A stretch of 64,000 bases of DNA from an uncultured Porphyromonadaceae bacterium (GCA_945873625.1 CAMCDS010000004.1:1-64000), one strand, 5' to 3'. Positions 43,532 through 51,736 are shown, numbered from the stretch's first letter. Numbers and translations are program-made. The notes: generated from the letters alone by a model not told the origin.

Positions 43532-43576
43532 TTTTAACGCGGGATTCCAATATTTTCATCGTTCCCGGCGTTAAAA
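43532..43576 (+). terminator. Hairpin after the rel-HD pair
   Basis: TTTTAACGCGGGA (43532-43544) pairs with TCCCGGCGTTAAAA (43563-43576), with a one-base bulge. It begins 5 nt past the HD gene stop. Confidence 0.6.
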
Positions 43577-43658
43577 CTATGCAGGGCGACCTCTCCGCGC
43601 CCCCGGTTCCGTACCCTTGCGGTCGGAAGCCGCAGTTCTTCCAAACCACGCCACTGCT

Positions 43659-44192
43659 ATGATCTTTATAATACTAAGCATAATCCTCTGGCTCGCCTCG
43701 GTGGTCTGTCTCTACCGCAAGCAGGTGCTTGCGCCGGGACTCTCTTTCCTGGCCCTGCTCTCGATGAGCTTCGCCTCCTCGGGCGGGATGCCGCTCCTCC
43801 CCATCTCGCCCGCCATGATGTGGGGATGGCTGGCCATCACCATCGTGGTGATGGTGGCAGTGATTCTGCAGCCCATCAACGTCAGGGACGACACCCTCGG
43901 AGCCGGCTACATGCTCTGCGGAGGAATCACCGGCCTGGCTGTCGGCCTGCTCGGCTTCACGGTCAGCAACAGCATCCGCATCCTCTACGGAATCATGGTG
44001 GTGGCTGTGGCCGCCGGAGTCTTCTTCGGCTATCTCCTCTACACCCGCACCCCCAACGGACGCCCCTTCGCGACCGGCTCCACGCGCTTCACGCGCTATC
44101 TGCTGGCCAAAGGATTCCCGACGGCGATCACCGTAATGCAGATGGGCGTGGCCCTGGTGCTCACAGTGGCCCTCTACAGGCTGCTGCAATGA
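43659..44192 (+). CDS. Small polytopic membrane protein, unknown
   Basis: About 177 residues from the ATG at 43659 (the longer frame from 43617 adds a non-membrane prefix). Five to six hydrophobic segments (IFIILSIILWLASVVCLY; WGWLAITIVVMVAVIL; GGITGLAVGLLGF; IMVVAVAAGVFFGYLLY; the last near MGVALVLTVALYRLL). No catalytic motif is seen. I do not recognise the family. It sits between the signalling pair and the DUF4919 gene on the same strand. Confidence 0.6.
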   Translation: MIFIILSIILWLASVVCLYRKQVLAPGLSFLALLSMSFASSGGMPLLPISPAMMWGWLAITIVVMVAVILQPINVRDDTLGAGYMLCGGITGLAVGLLGFTVSNSIRILYGIMVVAVAAGVFFGYLLYTRTPNGRPFATGSTRFTRYLLAKGFPTAITVMQMGVALVLTVALYRLLQ

Positions 44193-44239
44193 CCTCCCTC
44201 CCCTTCACGATTCAACCTTACATACCATACCCCCGACTT

Positions 44240-45115
44240 ATGAACCGCTTATTCGTCAGCATACTTCTCATCCTCGCCTCACTCTCATCTCTCGCGCCCT
44301 GCGCCGGCGCGCAGCAGCGCCGCGACATTACCGCCGCCGAACGGGCCGCGCAGGCCAAGGCGGCCGAAAACAAACGCAAGATAAAGGTGGAGAAGCCCGA
44401 CCTCGAGAAAATCAAGGCCGAGACCCTGAACCCCAAAAGCAAATACTACTATCCGAAGCTACTGCGGCAGTACTGGCGCAACGACACGACGATGACCAAC
44501 GACGAATACCGCCATCTTTACCTCGGATACATGTTTCAGGAAGACTACGACCCTTACCGCACGTCGCCCTATTCGGGCGTAACCGACGCGCTGAGGAGAA
44601 AGGCGAAACACACCAAGGAGGAAATCGACACCATACGCAAATATGCCGAGCTGTCGCTCCACGACAACCCCTTCGACCTGCGACAGATGTCGTTTCTGGT
44701 CCACGTGCTCAAGGAGAAGGAGAAGAACATGAGCGCCAAGATATGGGAATACCGTCTGGAACACCTGCTCGGAGCAATCAAGAGCACCGGCACGGGCGAA
44801 GACACCGACAACGCCTGGTACGTTATCTATCCGGCGCATGAATACGACATGGTGCAGCTTCTCGGTTACGAGGCCACCGACGTGAAGTTCATCGACCCGG
44901 GATTCGACTATCTCTCGGTGAGCGCCGAGCCCGAAACGGCCAAACGCCTGCGCGACAAGGTGGCCAAGGGGTTCTACTTCGACGTTACCATCCCCGGCGA
45001 GCAGTATGAGCTCAAGCATCCCGACGGCGACGTCGAGGCTGTGGAGGAGGCAGTGGAGACCGACGTCATACCCGCCGGCGAAGAGATCGACCCCGACGAC
45101 ATACCGGCCGAATGA
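44240..45115 (+). CDS. DUF4919-like secreted protein
   Basis: About 291 residues from the ATG at 44240, which gives a signal peptide ending PCAGAQ. The much longer frame from 43820 is a shadow of the upstream gene. The mature part is Lys/Glu-rich then alpha-helical with short conserved strings (YYYPKLLRQYWRNDTTMTNDEYRHLYLGYMFQEDYDPYR), as in DUF4919. The C-terminus is acidic. Role unknown; no enzyme motif. A 43-bp palindrome follows it. Confidence 0.72.
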   Translation: MNRLFVSILLILASLSSLAPCAGAQQRRDITAAERAAQAKAAENKRKIKVEKPDLEKIKAETLNPKSKYYYPKLLRQYWRNDTTMTNDEYRHLYLGYMFQEDYDPYRTSPYSGVTDALRRKAKHTKEEIDTIRKYAELSLHDNPFDLRQMSFLVHVLKEKEKNMSAKIWEYRLEHLLGAIKSTGTGEDTDNAWYVIYPAHEYDMVQLLGYEATDVKFIDPGFDYLSVSAEPETAKRLRDKVAKGFYFDVTIPGEQYELKHPDGDVEAVEEAVETDVIPAGEEIDPDDIPAE

Positions 45116-45139
45116 CCCCGCCGGCCGGCAGCCGACTTA

Positions 45140-45182
45140 AGAGTATGTTTGAATTTAACACGAATTGCTTTGAACATACTCT
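45140..45182. repeat. 43-bp palindromic element, copy 2
   Basis: AGAGTATGTTTGAA..TTGAACATACTCT with the same centre as the copy at 22723-22765. It lies 35 nt before the FKBP start and forms part of its leader. Confidence 0.78.
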
Positions 45183-45216
45183 AAGAAATCAAAAACACAC
45201 TCATCAACATATCTAT

Positions 45217-45795
45217 ATGGAAAAGAAAGAGAAAGTAGGTCCCGGCATGTTCGTGGCCTATTCCTATAAGCTTTACAACGCCGCCGACTCGACCCTCCTC
45301 TTCGAGGCCAAGGCCGATGCGCCCGACGTGATGGTCTACGGTGTGAGCCAGGAGATAGTGCCCGGACTCATAGCCGCTATCAAAGACCTCGGCGAAGGCG
45401 ACAAGTTCGACGTTACCCTTCCCCCCGCCGCCGCTTTCGGCGAGCGCTTCGAGGAAAACGTGGTTAGCCTCGAAAAAGAGACTTTCGAGCGCGACGGCGA
45501 GCTCGCCGAAGAGGTGAAGCCGGGCGCCGAGCTGCCGATGATGACCGCCGAAGGCTACCGCATACTCGGCCGCGTGCTCGAAATCGGCGACACTCACGTG
45601 AAGATGGACTTCAACCATCCCTTTGCCGGGATGACAGTCCGCTTCGACGGACGCATCGAGCAGGTGCGCGAGGCCACTCCCGAAGAAATCAAGCCCACCC
45701 ACGGCTGCGGCGGCTGCGGTGGCGGTTGCGGCGAGGGAAGCTGCGGCGACAACGGATGTGGCGGAGGCTGCGGCGAAGGAAGCTGCTGCAAGTGA
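45217..45795 (+). CDS. FKBP-type peptidyl-prolyl isomerase with Cys/Gly metal-binding tail (SlyD-like)
   Basis: A 192-residue cytoplasmic isomerase and chaperone. The FKBP core with an inserted flap (about 8-150) shows YGVSQEIVPGLIAAIKDLGEGDKFDVTLPP and FNHPFAGMTVRF, both SlyD-type. The last 30 residues are almost only Gly and Cys, with a few Glu and Asp (CGGCGGGCGEGSCG..), a likely nickel or zinc tail. The start at 45217 skips the palindromic repeat, which the longer frame crosses. A strong terminator lies 44 nt past the stop. Family certain; metal identity inferred. Confidence 0.92.
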   Translation: MEKKEKVGPGMFVAYSYKLYNAADSTLLFEAKADAPDVMVYGVSQEIVPGLIAAIKDLGEGDKFDVTLPPAAAFGERFEENVVSLEKETFERDGELAEEVKPGAELPMMTAEGYRILGRVLEIGDTHVKMDFNHPFAGMTVRFDGRIEQVREATPEEIKPTHGCGGCGGGCGEGSCGDNGCGGGCGEGSCCK

Positions 45796-45838
45796 ACCGC
45801 TTGAAGCAGAGTGCCCGCGTCAGCATCGACCAACCGAT

Positions 45839-45870
45839 TTAAGGCTCATGAACATGAGCCTTAATTTTTT
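45839..45870 (+). terminator. Intrinsic terminator after the FKBP gene
   Basis: TAAGGCTCATG (45840-45850) pairs with CATGAGCCTTA (45853-45863) around AA, followed by T6 at 45865-45870. Confidence 0.85.
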
Positions 45871-45907
45871 ACCCTCAGCGTTAACAAACATTGGGGGACG
45901 ACGTCTT

Positions 45908-45920
45908 AGAGTATGTTTGA
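45908..45920. repeat. Half-copy of the AGAGTATGTTTGA repeat
   Basis: The exact left end of the 43-bp palindrome without a right arm nearby. A similar half-copy is at 12799-12809. It lies about 100 nt before the MORN-GH25 gene. Confidence 0.5.
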
Positions 45921-46018
45921 GTTAATTAATGTTTTAGACTTAATCTTTAATCAGACGCAAGGCGTTTTTACAGAAATGTCAGGCTCTCCGGCTATGGGAG
46001 CCTTTAATTCAAGAAGCC

Positions 46019-47155
46019 ATGCATAAGAAGTCGGTAACAGCATTTCTGGTTCTCAGCGCCCTGATTGCGGCTGCGGCACTCGCTTATTTCGTGATGTTGG
46101 AGACGGGAAGCGTTCGCGTAACCCGCGAGCTCGACAACGGCTCGGTCTATTCCGGCTACTGGCGATGGGGCGAACCTTACGGAAAGGGATTTCTGGCCAC
46201 GCCCAACGGCCGCCTCTACGACGGCAAATGGGATGACAACGGTGTGCTCACCCACGGAGTGATGATAACGCGCCATTACACTTATTCCGGCGCCCTGAAG
46301 GATTATCTGCCCGACGGATTCGGCGAATGTCGCTATAAGAACGGAAACGTATACTACGGCGACTTCTCGAAAGGGGTGAAGAACGGAATCGGACGCCTCG
46401 ACTATGCCAACGACAAGATGGAGTTCGGACGCTGGGACAACGGCAAACTCGTCTATCCCAAGGGGCAGAAATACCGTCCGGGTCAGCATATCTACGGCAT
46501 GGACGTCTCCAACCATCAGAAAGACATAGAGTGGGAAGACCTGGTGCTCTATGCCGACGCCAACGGCAAGGTAACCGGCAACCTGAAGAGTTCGCCCTAC
46601 CTGCAGCCTGTGCTATTCGTGCTTATAAAATCGACCGAGGGAGTTGACTTCCGTGCCCATACGTTCGAGCGCAACTTCGCCGAGGCTCGTCGTTGCGGCG
46701 TGGTGCGCGGCGCCTACCACTTCCTGCGCCTATCAGACATCGACGGCCAAATAAAGAATTTCATCAAGAACACTCCGCTGCTGCCGGGCGACCTTCCGCC
46801 GGTGCTCGACATGGAGCTTGACAACCGCGTGATGGCACGCGAGACGGCAAAGGCCGTGGAGTATGCACACAAATGGCTTGATGCCATGGAGAAACACTAT
46901 GGCGTCCGACCGATGCTCTACACCTACGACAGCTACTACAACTCCTACCTCAAAGGGAAAGGGTTTGAGAAATACGATTTCTTCATAGCCCGCTACAACC
47001 CCGAGACAATGCCGCGCGTGCCGCATCTTGAAATCTGGCAGTATTCGGAGAAGGGTAACGTAGGCGGTATCAACGCCCCGACCGACCTCGACATCTTCAT
47101 GGGCGACTATGCCGAATTTACGAAATACGTGGCCGAGAAGGGGATACAGCCGTAA
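46019..47155 (+). CDS. MORN-repeat and GH25 lysozyme fusion protein
   Basis: A 378-residue protein with an N-terminal membrane/signal segment (about 5-28), four to five MORN-type repeats (about 38-150; SVYSGYWRWGEPYGKGFL, NVYYGDFSKGVKNGIGRL), then a GH25 muramidase domain (about 160-375). GH25 catalytic-type residues are present: Asp in YGMDVSNHQ, the DMEL motif (Asp/Glu) and WQYSEKG. It cuts the glycan strand of peptidoglycan. The MORN part may bind membrane or protein partners. Extracytoplasmic placement and the target wall (own or foreign) cannot be told. Confidence 0.88.
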   Translation: MHKKSVTAFLVLSALIAAAALAYFVMLETGSVRVTRELDNGSVYSGYWRWGEPYGKGFLATPNGRLYDGKWDDNGVLTHGVMITRHYTYSGALKDYLPDGFGECRYKNGNVYYGDFSKGVKNGIGRLDYANDKMEFGRWDNGKLVYPKGQKYRPGQHIYGMDVSNHQKDIEWEDLVLYADANGKVTGNLKSSPYLQPVLFVLIKSTEGVDFRAHTFERNFAEARRCGVVRGAYHFLRLSDIDGQIKNFIKNTPLLPGDLPPVLDMELDNRVMARETAKAVEYAHKWLDAMEKHYGVRPMLYTYDSYYNSYLKGKGFEKYDFFIARYNPETMPRVPHLEIWQYSEKGNVGGINAPTDLDIFMGDYAEFTKYVAEKGIQP

Positions 47156-47156
47156 G

Positions 47157-47174
47157 TCCCCGGACATCCGGGGA
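47157..47174. terminator. Hairpin between convergent genes
   Basis: TCCCCGG and CCGGGGA around ACAT, directly past the GH25 stop and 7 nt before the PAS gene stop; it can serve both strands. Confidence 0.6.
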
Positions 47175-47180
47175 GATGCG

Positions 47181-47516
47181 TCAGCCCCTCACGTAGTGGG
47201 GCATGTCGGCGGGGAGGATTATTGAGAACTCCACGAGTCCGGCAATGCGTCCCTCCGCGTCGCGCCAGGGAGTCTGATGGATGAGCTTGCGCAGTCCGTT
47301 TTTCTCAATCGTATATGAGTTGGAGGTTCCTTCGCTCAGCATCTCTCTGATTTTGGCCTGAGCGTGGGCGGGGTGATACTGCATGAGGTCGTGTCCGATG
47401 ATGTCGCCGTGGCGGGCAAACGTCTCGCGCGAACGGCGGTTCATGTAGAGTATCTTGCAGTCGGCGTCGCAGATAGTTACGGCGCAGTCGATGTCTTCGG
47501 CCCAGTTGAAATTCAT
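47181..47516 (-). CDS. Stand-alone PAS-domain protein
   Basis: A 111-residue cytoplasmic protein that is one PAS fold (ITICDADCKILYMNRRSRETFARHGDIIGHDLMQYHP, then ends in EFSIILP). No output domain is attached, which is unusual; it may act through a partner or bind a small ligand (haem or flavin). No neighbouring kinase is visible. The family call rests on the N-terminal YMN(R)RSRETF..IIG pattern. Confidence 0.72.
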   Translation of the reverse strand: MNFNWAEDIDCAVTICDADCKILYMNRRSRETFARHGDIIGHDLMQYHPAHAQAKIREMLSEGTSNSYTIEKNGLRKLIHQTPWRDAEGRIAGLVEFSIILPADMPHYVRG

Positions 47517-47583
47517 GGCTGTGGAAATTGATTATGAAGGTCTTGAATTATATCGGGGTATAAGCACACCCCCTTAAACGAGG

Positions 47584-47628
47584 CTGACGCCTTCCCCCTT
47601 GCGGGAGAAAGCGTCAGTGTGATTTTTT
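47584..47628 (-). terminator. Hairpin after small lipoprotein 1
   Basis: A 15-bp imperfect stem (47584-47598 with 47603-47617), 36 nt past the stop of the small lipoprotein gene. A T6 run follows in the plus direction. Confidence 0.55.
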
Positions 47629-47652
47629 GATTTGCTTCGTTGGGGTCGCAAA

Positions 47653-47880
47653 TTATTTTGCGGGAGTCTCAGCGGGAACCTCTTCTACGGCAGCCTCAGC
47701 GGCGATAGTAGTGTCAACAGTGCCGTTGGCGGAGTCAGTGTCAACTACCTCGGCTACTTCCTCAGTGAGCATAGTGTCCATAGCCATAGTGTCAGTGTCA
47801 GTAGCCTCGGCATTCTTGTTGCCGCAGGATACGAGAGCTACAGTTGCGAGAACTGCGAGCGAAAGAACAATCTTCTTCAT
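47653..47880 (-). CDS. Small acidic lipoprotein, paralogue 1
   Basis: A 75-residue lipoprotein (MKKIVLSLAVLATVALVSCG, Cys at 19) with an acidic, Ala/Thr/Glu-rich unstructured tail. The start is at 47880; the longer frame runs through the promoter. It is paralogous to 48134-48352 (same first 18 residues, then NKNAEATDTDTMAMD against SKNAETADTDTMAID), with similar leaders. No known function; it may coat the outer or inner membrane. Confidence 0.8.
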   Translation of the reverse strand: MKKIVLSLAVLATVALVSCGNKNAEATDTDTMAMDTMLTEEVAEVVDTDSANGTVDTTIAAEAAVEEVPAETPAK

Positions 47881-47939
47881 AGTCGTTTTTGTGAGTATAA
47901 AATAATAAAACAATGTTTTCTTTGCTATCAAAAACGCTG

Positions 47940-47971
47940 CAAAGTTAGGGCGAAAATTCCTATCCACCAAA
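47940..47971 (-). promoter_or_regulatory. Promoter of small lipoprotein 1
   Basis: Minus-strand TTTG (47968-47971), 20 nt, TAACTTTG (47940-47947): a complete match. Confidence 0.75.
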
Positions 47972-48070
47972 AATTTCAGCAACAAAATTATCAAAAATTT
48001 AACAATGCGCTGATTTACTGAATTTTAAAATTCAGACATTTCTTCCGTTACGTCGCGCTATAAATGCGGA

Positions 48071-48105
48071 GCCGGGAGGCGATGACCTTGTCATCGCCTC
48101 CCGGC
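48071..48105 (-). terminator. Terminator hairpin after small lipoprotein 2
   Basis: A perfect 15-bp stem (48071-48085 with 48091-48105), 29 nt past the stop of the gene at 48134. Confidence 0.75.
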
Positions 48106-48133
48106 TAATACTTTGCGTAAGTCTGGGGTCGAC

Positions 48134-48352
48134 TTATTTTGCAGTGTCAGCCTTAACTTCTGCTTCGGCCTCGGCCATAGCGGCGTCGATCTTGGCGGTG
48201 TCAGCCGAGTCAGCCTTGATAGTGTCCTCGAGCATTTCTACAGTCGAGTCGATAGCCATTGTGTCGGTGTCGGCAGTTTCAGCGTTCTTGCTGCCGCAAG
48301 AAACGAGAGCTACAGTGGCGAGCACTGCGAGAGAAAGAACAATCTTCTTCAT
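48134..48352 (-). CDS. Small acidic lipoprotein, paralogue 2
   Basis: A 72-residue lipoprotein with the same signal peptide as the gene at 47653 (MKKIVLSLAVLATVALVSCG) and an acidic Asp/Ala/Glu tail. It lies in tandem 250 nt upstream of its paralogue, with its own -7 box and terminator, so the two are separate transcripts from a duplication. Function unknown. Confidence 0.8.
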   Translation of the reverse strand: MKKIVLSLAVLATVALVSCGSKNAETADTDTMAIDSTVEMLEDTIKADSADTAKIDAAMAEAEAEVKADTAK

Positions 48353-48403
48353 TTTCGTTTGAATGTAAATAATAAAACAATTTATCTGCTATCAAAAACG
48401 GAG

Positions 48404-48411
48404 CAAAGTTA
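48404..48411 (-). promoter_or_regulatory. -7 element of small lipoprotein 2
   Basis: Minus-strand TAACTTTG, with flanks like the paralogue's (ATCAAAAACG.. before GCAAAGTTAG). No -33 element is seen. Confidence 0.55.
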
Positions 48412-48583
48412 GGTCATATTTTCCGATAATACCATATTTTTTGCATCTTTTTTGACCCTTATACCCGATTTTTAACTTTAAGCCCGATATTTCACCCCCG
48501 TATTTAACTATATTTAACCCGCGCATTAGTGTTCTATCCACAAATCAGCCGGACTGGCGGACGCGGCACGCCCGAAAACGAGA

Positions 48584-48623
48584 GGGAGGGTGCGACCGGC
48601 CTTTCAGCCTGACGCACCCTCCC
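48584..48623 (-). terminator. Terminator hairpin after fbaA
   Basis: GGGAGGGTGCG (48584-48594) pairs with CGCACCCTCCC (48613-48623), 53 nt past the fbaA stop. Confidence 0.7.
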
Positions 48624-48675
48624 GGGTATCGGTATGCGGGATGCCCTCACTGAGCGGAGGACACCGGCGTTTCAT

Positions 48676-49677
48676 TTACTGAGCCTTGCCTTCGGAACCG
48701 AGCACGTTGACGATCTTGTGCTTGTAGAGCTTCTCCATCTCGTCGCGGGCGGGGCCGAGATACTTGCGGGGGTCGAACACCTCGGGGTGGTCGTGAAGCT
48801 CCTTGCGGATGGCGGCAGTCATGGCCAGACGAGAGTCGGAGTCGATGTTGATCTTGCAGACGTCCATCTTGGCGGCCTTGCGCAGCTCGTCTTCGGGGAT
48901 ACCGATGGCGTCGGGCAAGTTGCCTCCGTATTCGTCAATCATCTTCACATACTCCTGGGGCACGGACGAAGAGCCGTGGAGCACGATGGGGAAGTCGGGC
49001 AGCTTGGCCTCGACAGCCTCAAGCACGTTGAAGGCCAGCGGCGGCGGAACGAGCAGACCGGTCTTGGGGTCGCGAGTGCACTGCTCGGGAGTGAACTTGT
49101 AGGCGCCGTGGCTGGTGCCGATCGAGATGGCGAGGGAGTCGACACCTGTGCGGGTAACGAAGTCGATCACCTCTTCGGGGTCGGTGTAGGTGTGGTGGTC
49201 AGCGCTCACCTCGTCTTCCACGCCGGCGAGGACGCCGAGCTCACCCTCGACGGTAACATCGTATTTGTGGGCGTATTCCACCACCTTCTTGGTGAGGGCC
49301 ACGTTCTCCTCGTAGGGGAGATGGCTGCCGTCGATCATCACCGACGAGAAGCCGTTGTCTACACAGTCCTTGCAGAGCTCGAAAGAGTCGCCGTGGTCGA
49401 GGTGAAGCACAATCTGGGGGTGTTCCCAGCCGAGCGACTTTGCATATTCTACGGCACCCTGAGCCATGTAGCGGAGCAGGATGGGGTTGGCATAGTTGCG
49501 GGCACCCTTCGACACCTGAAGGATGACGGGCGACTTGGTCTCGGCCGCAGCCTTGATGATGGCCTGCAGCTGTTCCATGTTGTTGAAATTGAATGCCGGG
49601 ATGGCATAGCCTCCGTGGACAGCCTTGGCAAACATCTCGCGGGAGTTGACAAGACCCAGGGATTTGTAATCTACCAT
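48676..49677 (-). CDS. fbaA: Class II fructose-bisphosphate aldolase
   Basis: A 333-residue zinc enzyme of glycolysis and gluconeogenesis that cleaves fructose 1,6-bisphosphate to dihydroxyacetone phosphate and glyceraldehyde 3-phosphate. Signatures: AIPAFNFNN at the N-terminus, zinc ligands in HLDHGDS and the later histidines (ISIGTSHGAYK, HGSSSVP), and VMIDGSHLPYEEN. The glycolytic pfkA lies 1 kb upstream on the same strand, past an ion-channel gene. No promoter was recognised in the 161-nt gap. Symbol by family. Confidence 0.96.
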   Translation of the reverse strand: MVDYKSLGLVNSREMFAKAVHGGYAIPAFNFNNMEQLQAIIKAAAETKSPVILQVSKGARNYANPILLRYMAQGAVEYAKSLGWEHPQIVLHLDHGDSFELCKDCVDNGFSSVMIDGSHLPYEENVALTKKVVEYAHKYDVTVEGELGVLAGVEDEVSADHHTYTDPEEVIDFVTRTGVDSLAISIGTSHGAYKFTPEQCTRDPKTGLLVPPPLAFNVLEAVEAKLPDFPIVLHGSSSVPQEYVKMIDEYGGNLPDAIGIPEDELRKAAKMDVCKINIDSDSRLAMTAAIRKELHDHPEVFDPRKYLGPARDEMEKLYKHKIVNVLGSEGKAQ

Positions 49678-49838
49678 AATACTATTATTTGGATTGATGA
49701 ATTTCTTTATTGTCTGGGTTATTTGTGTATCAAAAGCAGCCGTCGGCCGCCAGGCCTTCGCCGGAGCTGCCCGGGCGCTTTCGGATTAATAAATGCAAAA
49801 ATAGCAATTATTCCTCATCCGGCCAAATTCCCGGGCGA

Positions 49839-50660
49839 TTATTTCTCGGTGTCGCCCGATTCCGTGCCGGCCGAGGGTGCGGGCGCAGACGTTCCGGTGC
49901 TGGCCGGATGCGAGAAATCGCGCTTCAGCTCGGCGTGGAAACGCTGCTCCTGCATCTCCTTGCGGTCGTTGTATTCCTTCACCTTCGAGGTTACGAACAC
50001 CGTGAAGAGCGGCAGCATCATCATTCCCAGCACCGGAAGAATCACGCTCAGCACCTTCCCTATCACCGTTACGGCGTTGATGTACGACCCTACGGTCGAG
50101 CAGTCCATACAGGCCCAGTAGAGCGCGTCCCAATAGCTGTTGATGCTCGAATTCACGTCTTTCTCCTCGAAATAGAAGATAAGCGACATGAAGTAGACCA
50201 GGCTTATCAGCAGCACTGCATATTGGGTCAACAACGAAAATGCCCGGTTGGTTGAGATGTAGCCGATCACGAGCATGAACGTGTAGGCGCCGCGTATGAG
50301 CGGGATAAACCGTATGTAGTAGAGCGCCTGAGTGCTGAACTGGATGTCGAACTGATTGATTATGTTGAGATAAGGAATCGAAATCAGCAGAAAGAACCAG
50401 CGTCGCGCCATATAGTTGCGGCGGTCGGGAGCGATGATGAGCTGCACGAAGAAATCGAGCAGAAACACCATGCACGCCCAGAACTGGAAGTCCATATAGA
50501 GACGGCTTTCCAGAAAATTGATGCCCTTGAACGTGTCGTAGGAGATGAACACTATCAGGGCGAGCGAGAGGACGAGCACGATGGTGCTGCCGACCGTGCG
50601 GATGATAGCCTGCGAGTCCCGCATTCTCTTTACGAGATCGGTGGTGAAAGTGTCTGCCAT
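49839..50660 (-). CDS. Voltage-gated-type ion channel (VIC family) with an altered filter
   Basis: About 273 residues from the ATG at 50660 (the longer frame to 50690 has no promoter support). Six membrane segments with a pore helix (YWDALYWACMDCSTVGSYINAVTVIGKVLSV). The potassium channel filter TVGYGD is replaced by TVGSYI, so ion choice is uncertain. A charged cytoplasmic C-terminus follows. It lies 62 nt after pfkA on the same strand. No cyclic-nucleotide or RCK domain is seen. Confidence 0.82.
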   Translation of the reverse strand: MADTFTTDLVKRMRDSQAIIRTVGSTIVLVLSLALIVFISYDTFKGINFLESRLYMDFQFWACMVFLLDFFVQLIIAPDRRNYMARRWFFLLISIPYLNIINQFDIQFSTQALYYIRFIPLIRGAYTFMLVIGYISTNRAFSLLTQYAVLLISLVYFMSLIFYFEEKDVNSSINSYWDALYWACMDCSTVGSYINAVTVIGKVLSVILPVLGMMMLPLFTVFVTSKVKEYNDRKEMQEQRFHAELKRDFSHPASTGTSAPAPSAGTESGDTEK

Positions 50661-50722
50661 AGTATGAAGATTAAAGTGTGGATAAATCAATGCCGGGAAA
50701 CGGTCGGGAAGCGGCTGCGGCG

Positions 50723-51703
50723 TCAGATCGAGAGGCGCCGGAGCGTGGAGAGCAGCTCCTGGTTGATAGGCTTGTCGTTCTTGATGGCCTTCGAGAAGGG
50801 GACGTAGACCACCTCGTCGTTCTTGACGCCTATCATCACGTTGCGCTGGTCGTCGAGCAGGGCGTCGACGGCTGCGGCGCCGAGACGCGAGGCCAGGATG
50901 CGGTCGTAGGCCGTGGGCGATCCGCCGCGCTGCAGATGGCCGAGGATGGTTACGCGCACGTCGTATTCCGGATACTCTTCCTTCACCCTCTGCGCCAGCC
51001 CCATGGCGCCGCCCGTGATGGGCGACTCGGCCACAAGCACGATCGAAGAGTTTTTCGACTTGCGGAATCCGTTTTTGATCAGCTCCGAGAGCTGGTCGGT
51101 CTGCGTCGATATCTCAGGTATGATGGCCGCTTCGGCGCCGGAGGCGATGGCTCCGTTGAGGGCCAGGAAGCCTGCGTCGCGACCCATCACCTCGATGAAG
51201 AAGAGGCGCTCGTGGCTCGTTGCCGTGTCGCGTATCTTGTCGACACATTCCATTATGGTGTTGAGGGCCGTGTCGTAGCCTATGGTGGAGTCGGTGCCGT
51301 AGAGGTCGTTGTCGATGGTGCCCGGCAGGCCGATTATCGGGAACGAGAACTCATTGCCGAAGATACGCGCTCCGGTGAGAGAGCCGTCGCCGCCTATCAC
51401 CACGAGGGCGTCGATCTCATGCCGGCGCAGCACGTCGTAGGCGCACTGGCGGCCTTCCGGAGTGCCGAACTCCTTGCAGCGCGCCGTCTTGAGGATGGTG
51501 CCGCCGCGCTGGATTATGTTGCTGACGTTCTGGGTGGAGAACTCCTCGATTTCGTCGGTGATGAGGCCGCGGTAGCCGCGATAGATGCCGTAGACCCTGA
51601 ACCCCGCGAAGATGGCTGCGCGCGTCACGGCGCGTATGGCGGCGTTCATGCCCGGGGCGTCGCCGCCGGAGGTAAGGATTCCGATTGACTTGATGTTGCT
51701 CAT
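50723..51703 (-). CDS. pfkA: 6-phosphofructokinase
   Basis: A 326-residue ATP-type glycolytic kinase. Motifs in order: [40 protein letters not shown] (catalytic TIDND), and EVMGRDAGF. It phosphorylates fructose 6-phosphate. The Gly in GGDGS indicates ATP rather than pyrophosphate use. The leader of about 95 nt carries two direct 12-bp repeats just before the ATG. Confidence 0.97.
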   Translation of the reverse strand: MSNIKSIGILTSGGDAPGMNAAIRAVTRAAIFAGFRVYGIYRGYRGLITDEIEEFSTQNVSNIIQRGGTILKTARCKEFGTPEGRQCAYDVLRRHEIDALVVIGGDGSLTGARIFGNEFSFPIIGLPGTIDNDLYGTDSTIGYDTALNTIMECVDKIRDTATSHERLFFIEVMGRDAGFLALNGAIASGAEAAIIPEISTQTDQLSELIKNGFRKSKNSSIVLVAESPITGGAMGLAQRVKEEYPEYDVRVTILGHLQRGGSPTAYDRILASRLGAAAVDALLDDQRNVMIGVKNDEVVYVPFSKAIKNDKPINQELLSTLRRLSI

Positions 51704-51709
51704 AGCTGG

Positions 51710-51736
51710 TGTAGAAACTTATAATGTAGAAACTTA
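51710..51736. repeat. Two direct 12-bp repeats before pfkA
   Basis: TGTAGAAACTTA occurs at 51710-51721 and 51725-51736, a 15-nt period ending 7 nt before the pfkA ATG. A possible operator or RNA-binding site in the leader. Confidence 0.7.

Larger units (their letters stand above)
48353..48675. other. Gap between small lipoprotein 2 and fbaA
   Basis: 323 nt holding the promoter of the lipoprotein gene and the fbaA terminator hairpin; the middle (about 48420-48560) is AT-rich without clear signals. Confidence 0.6.

Noticed and set aside
48634-50121. 495-codon plus-strand frame opposite fbaA and the channel gene
   Set aside because: It spans two real minus-strand genes and their gap, with no recognisable domain.
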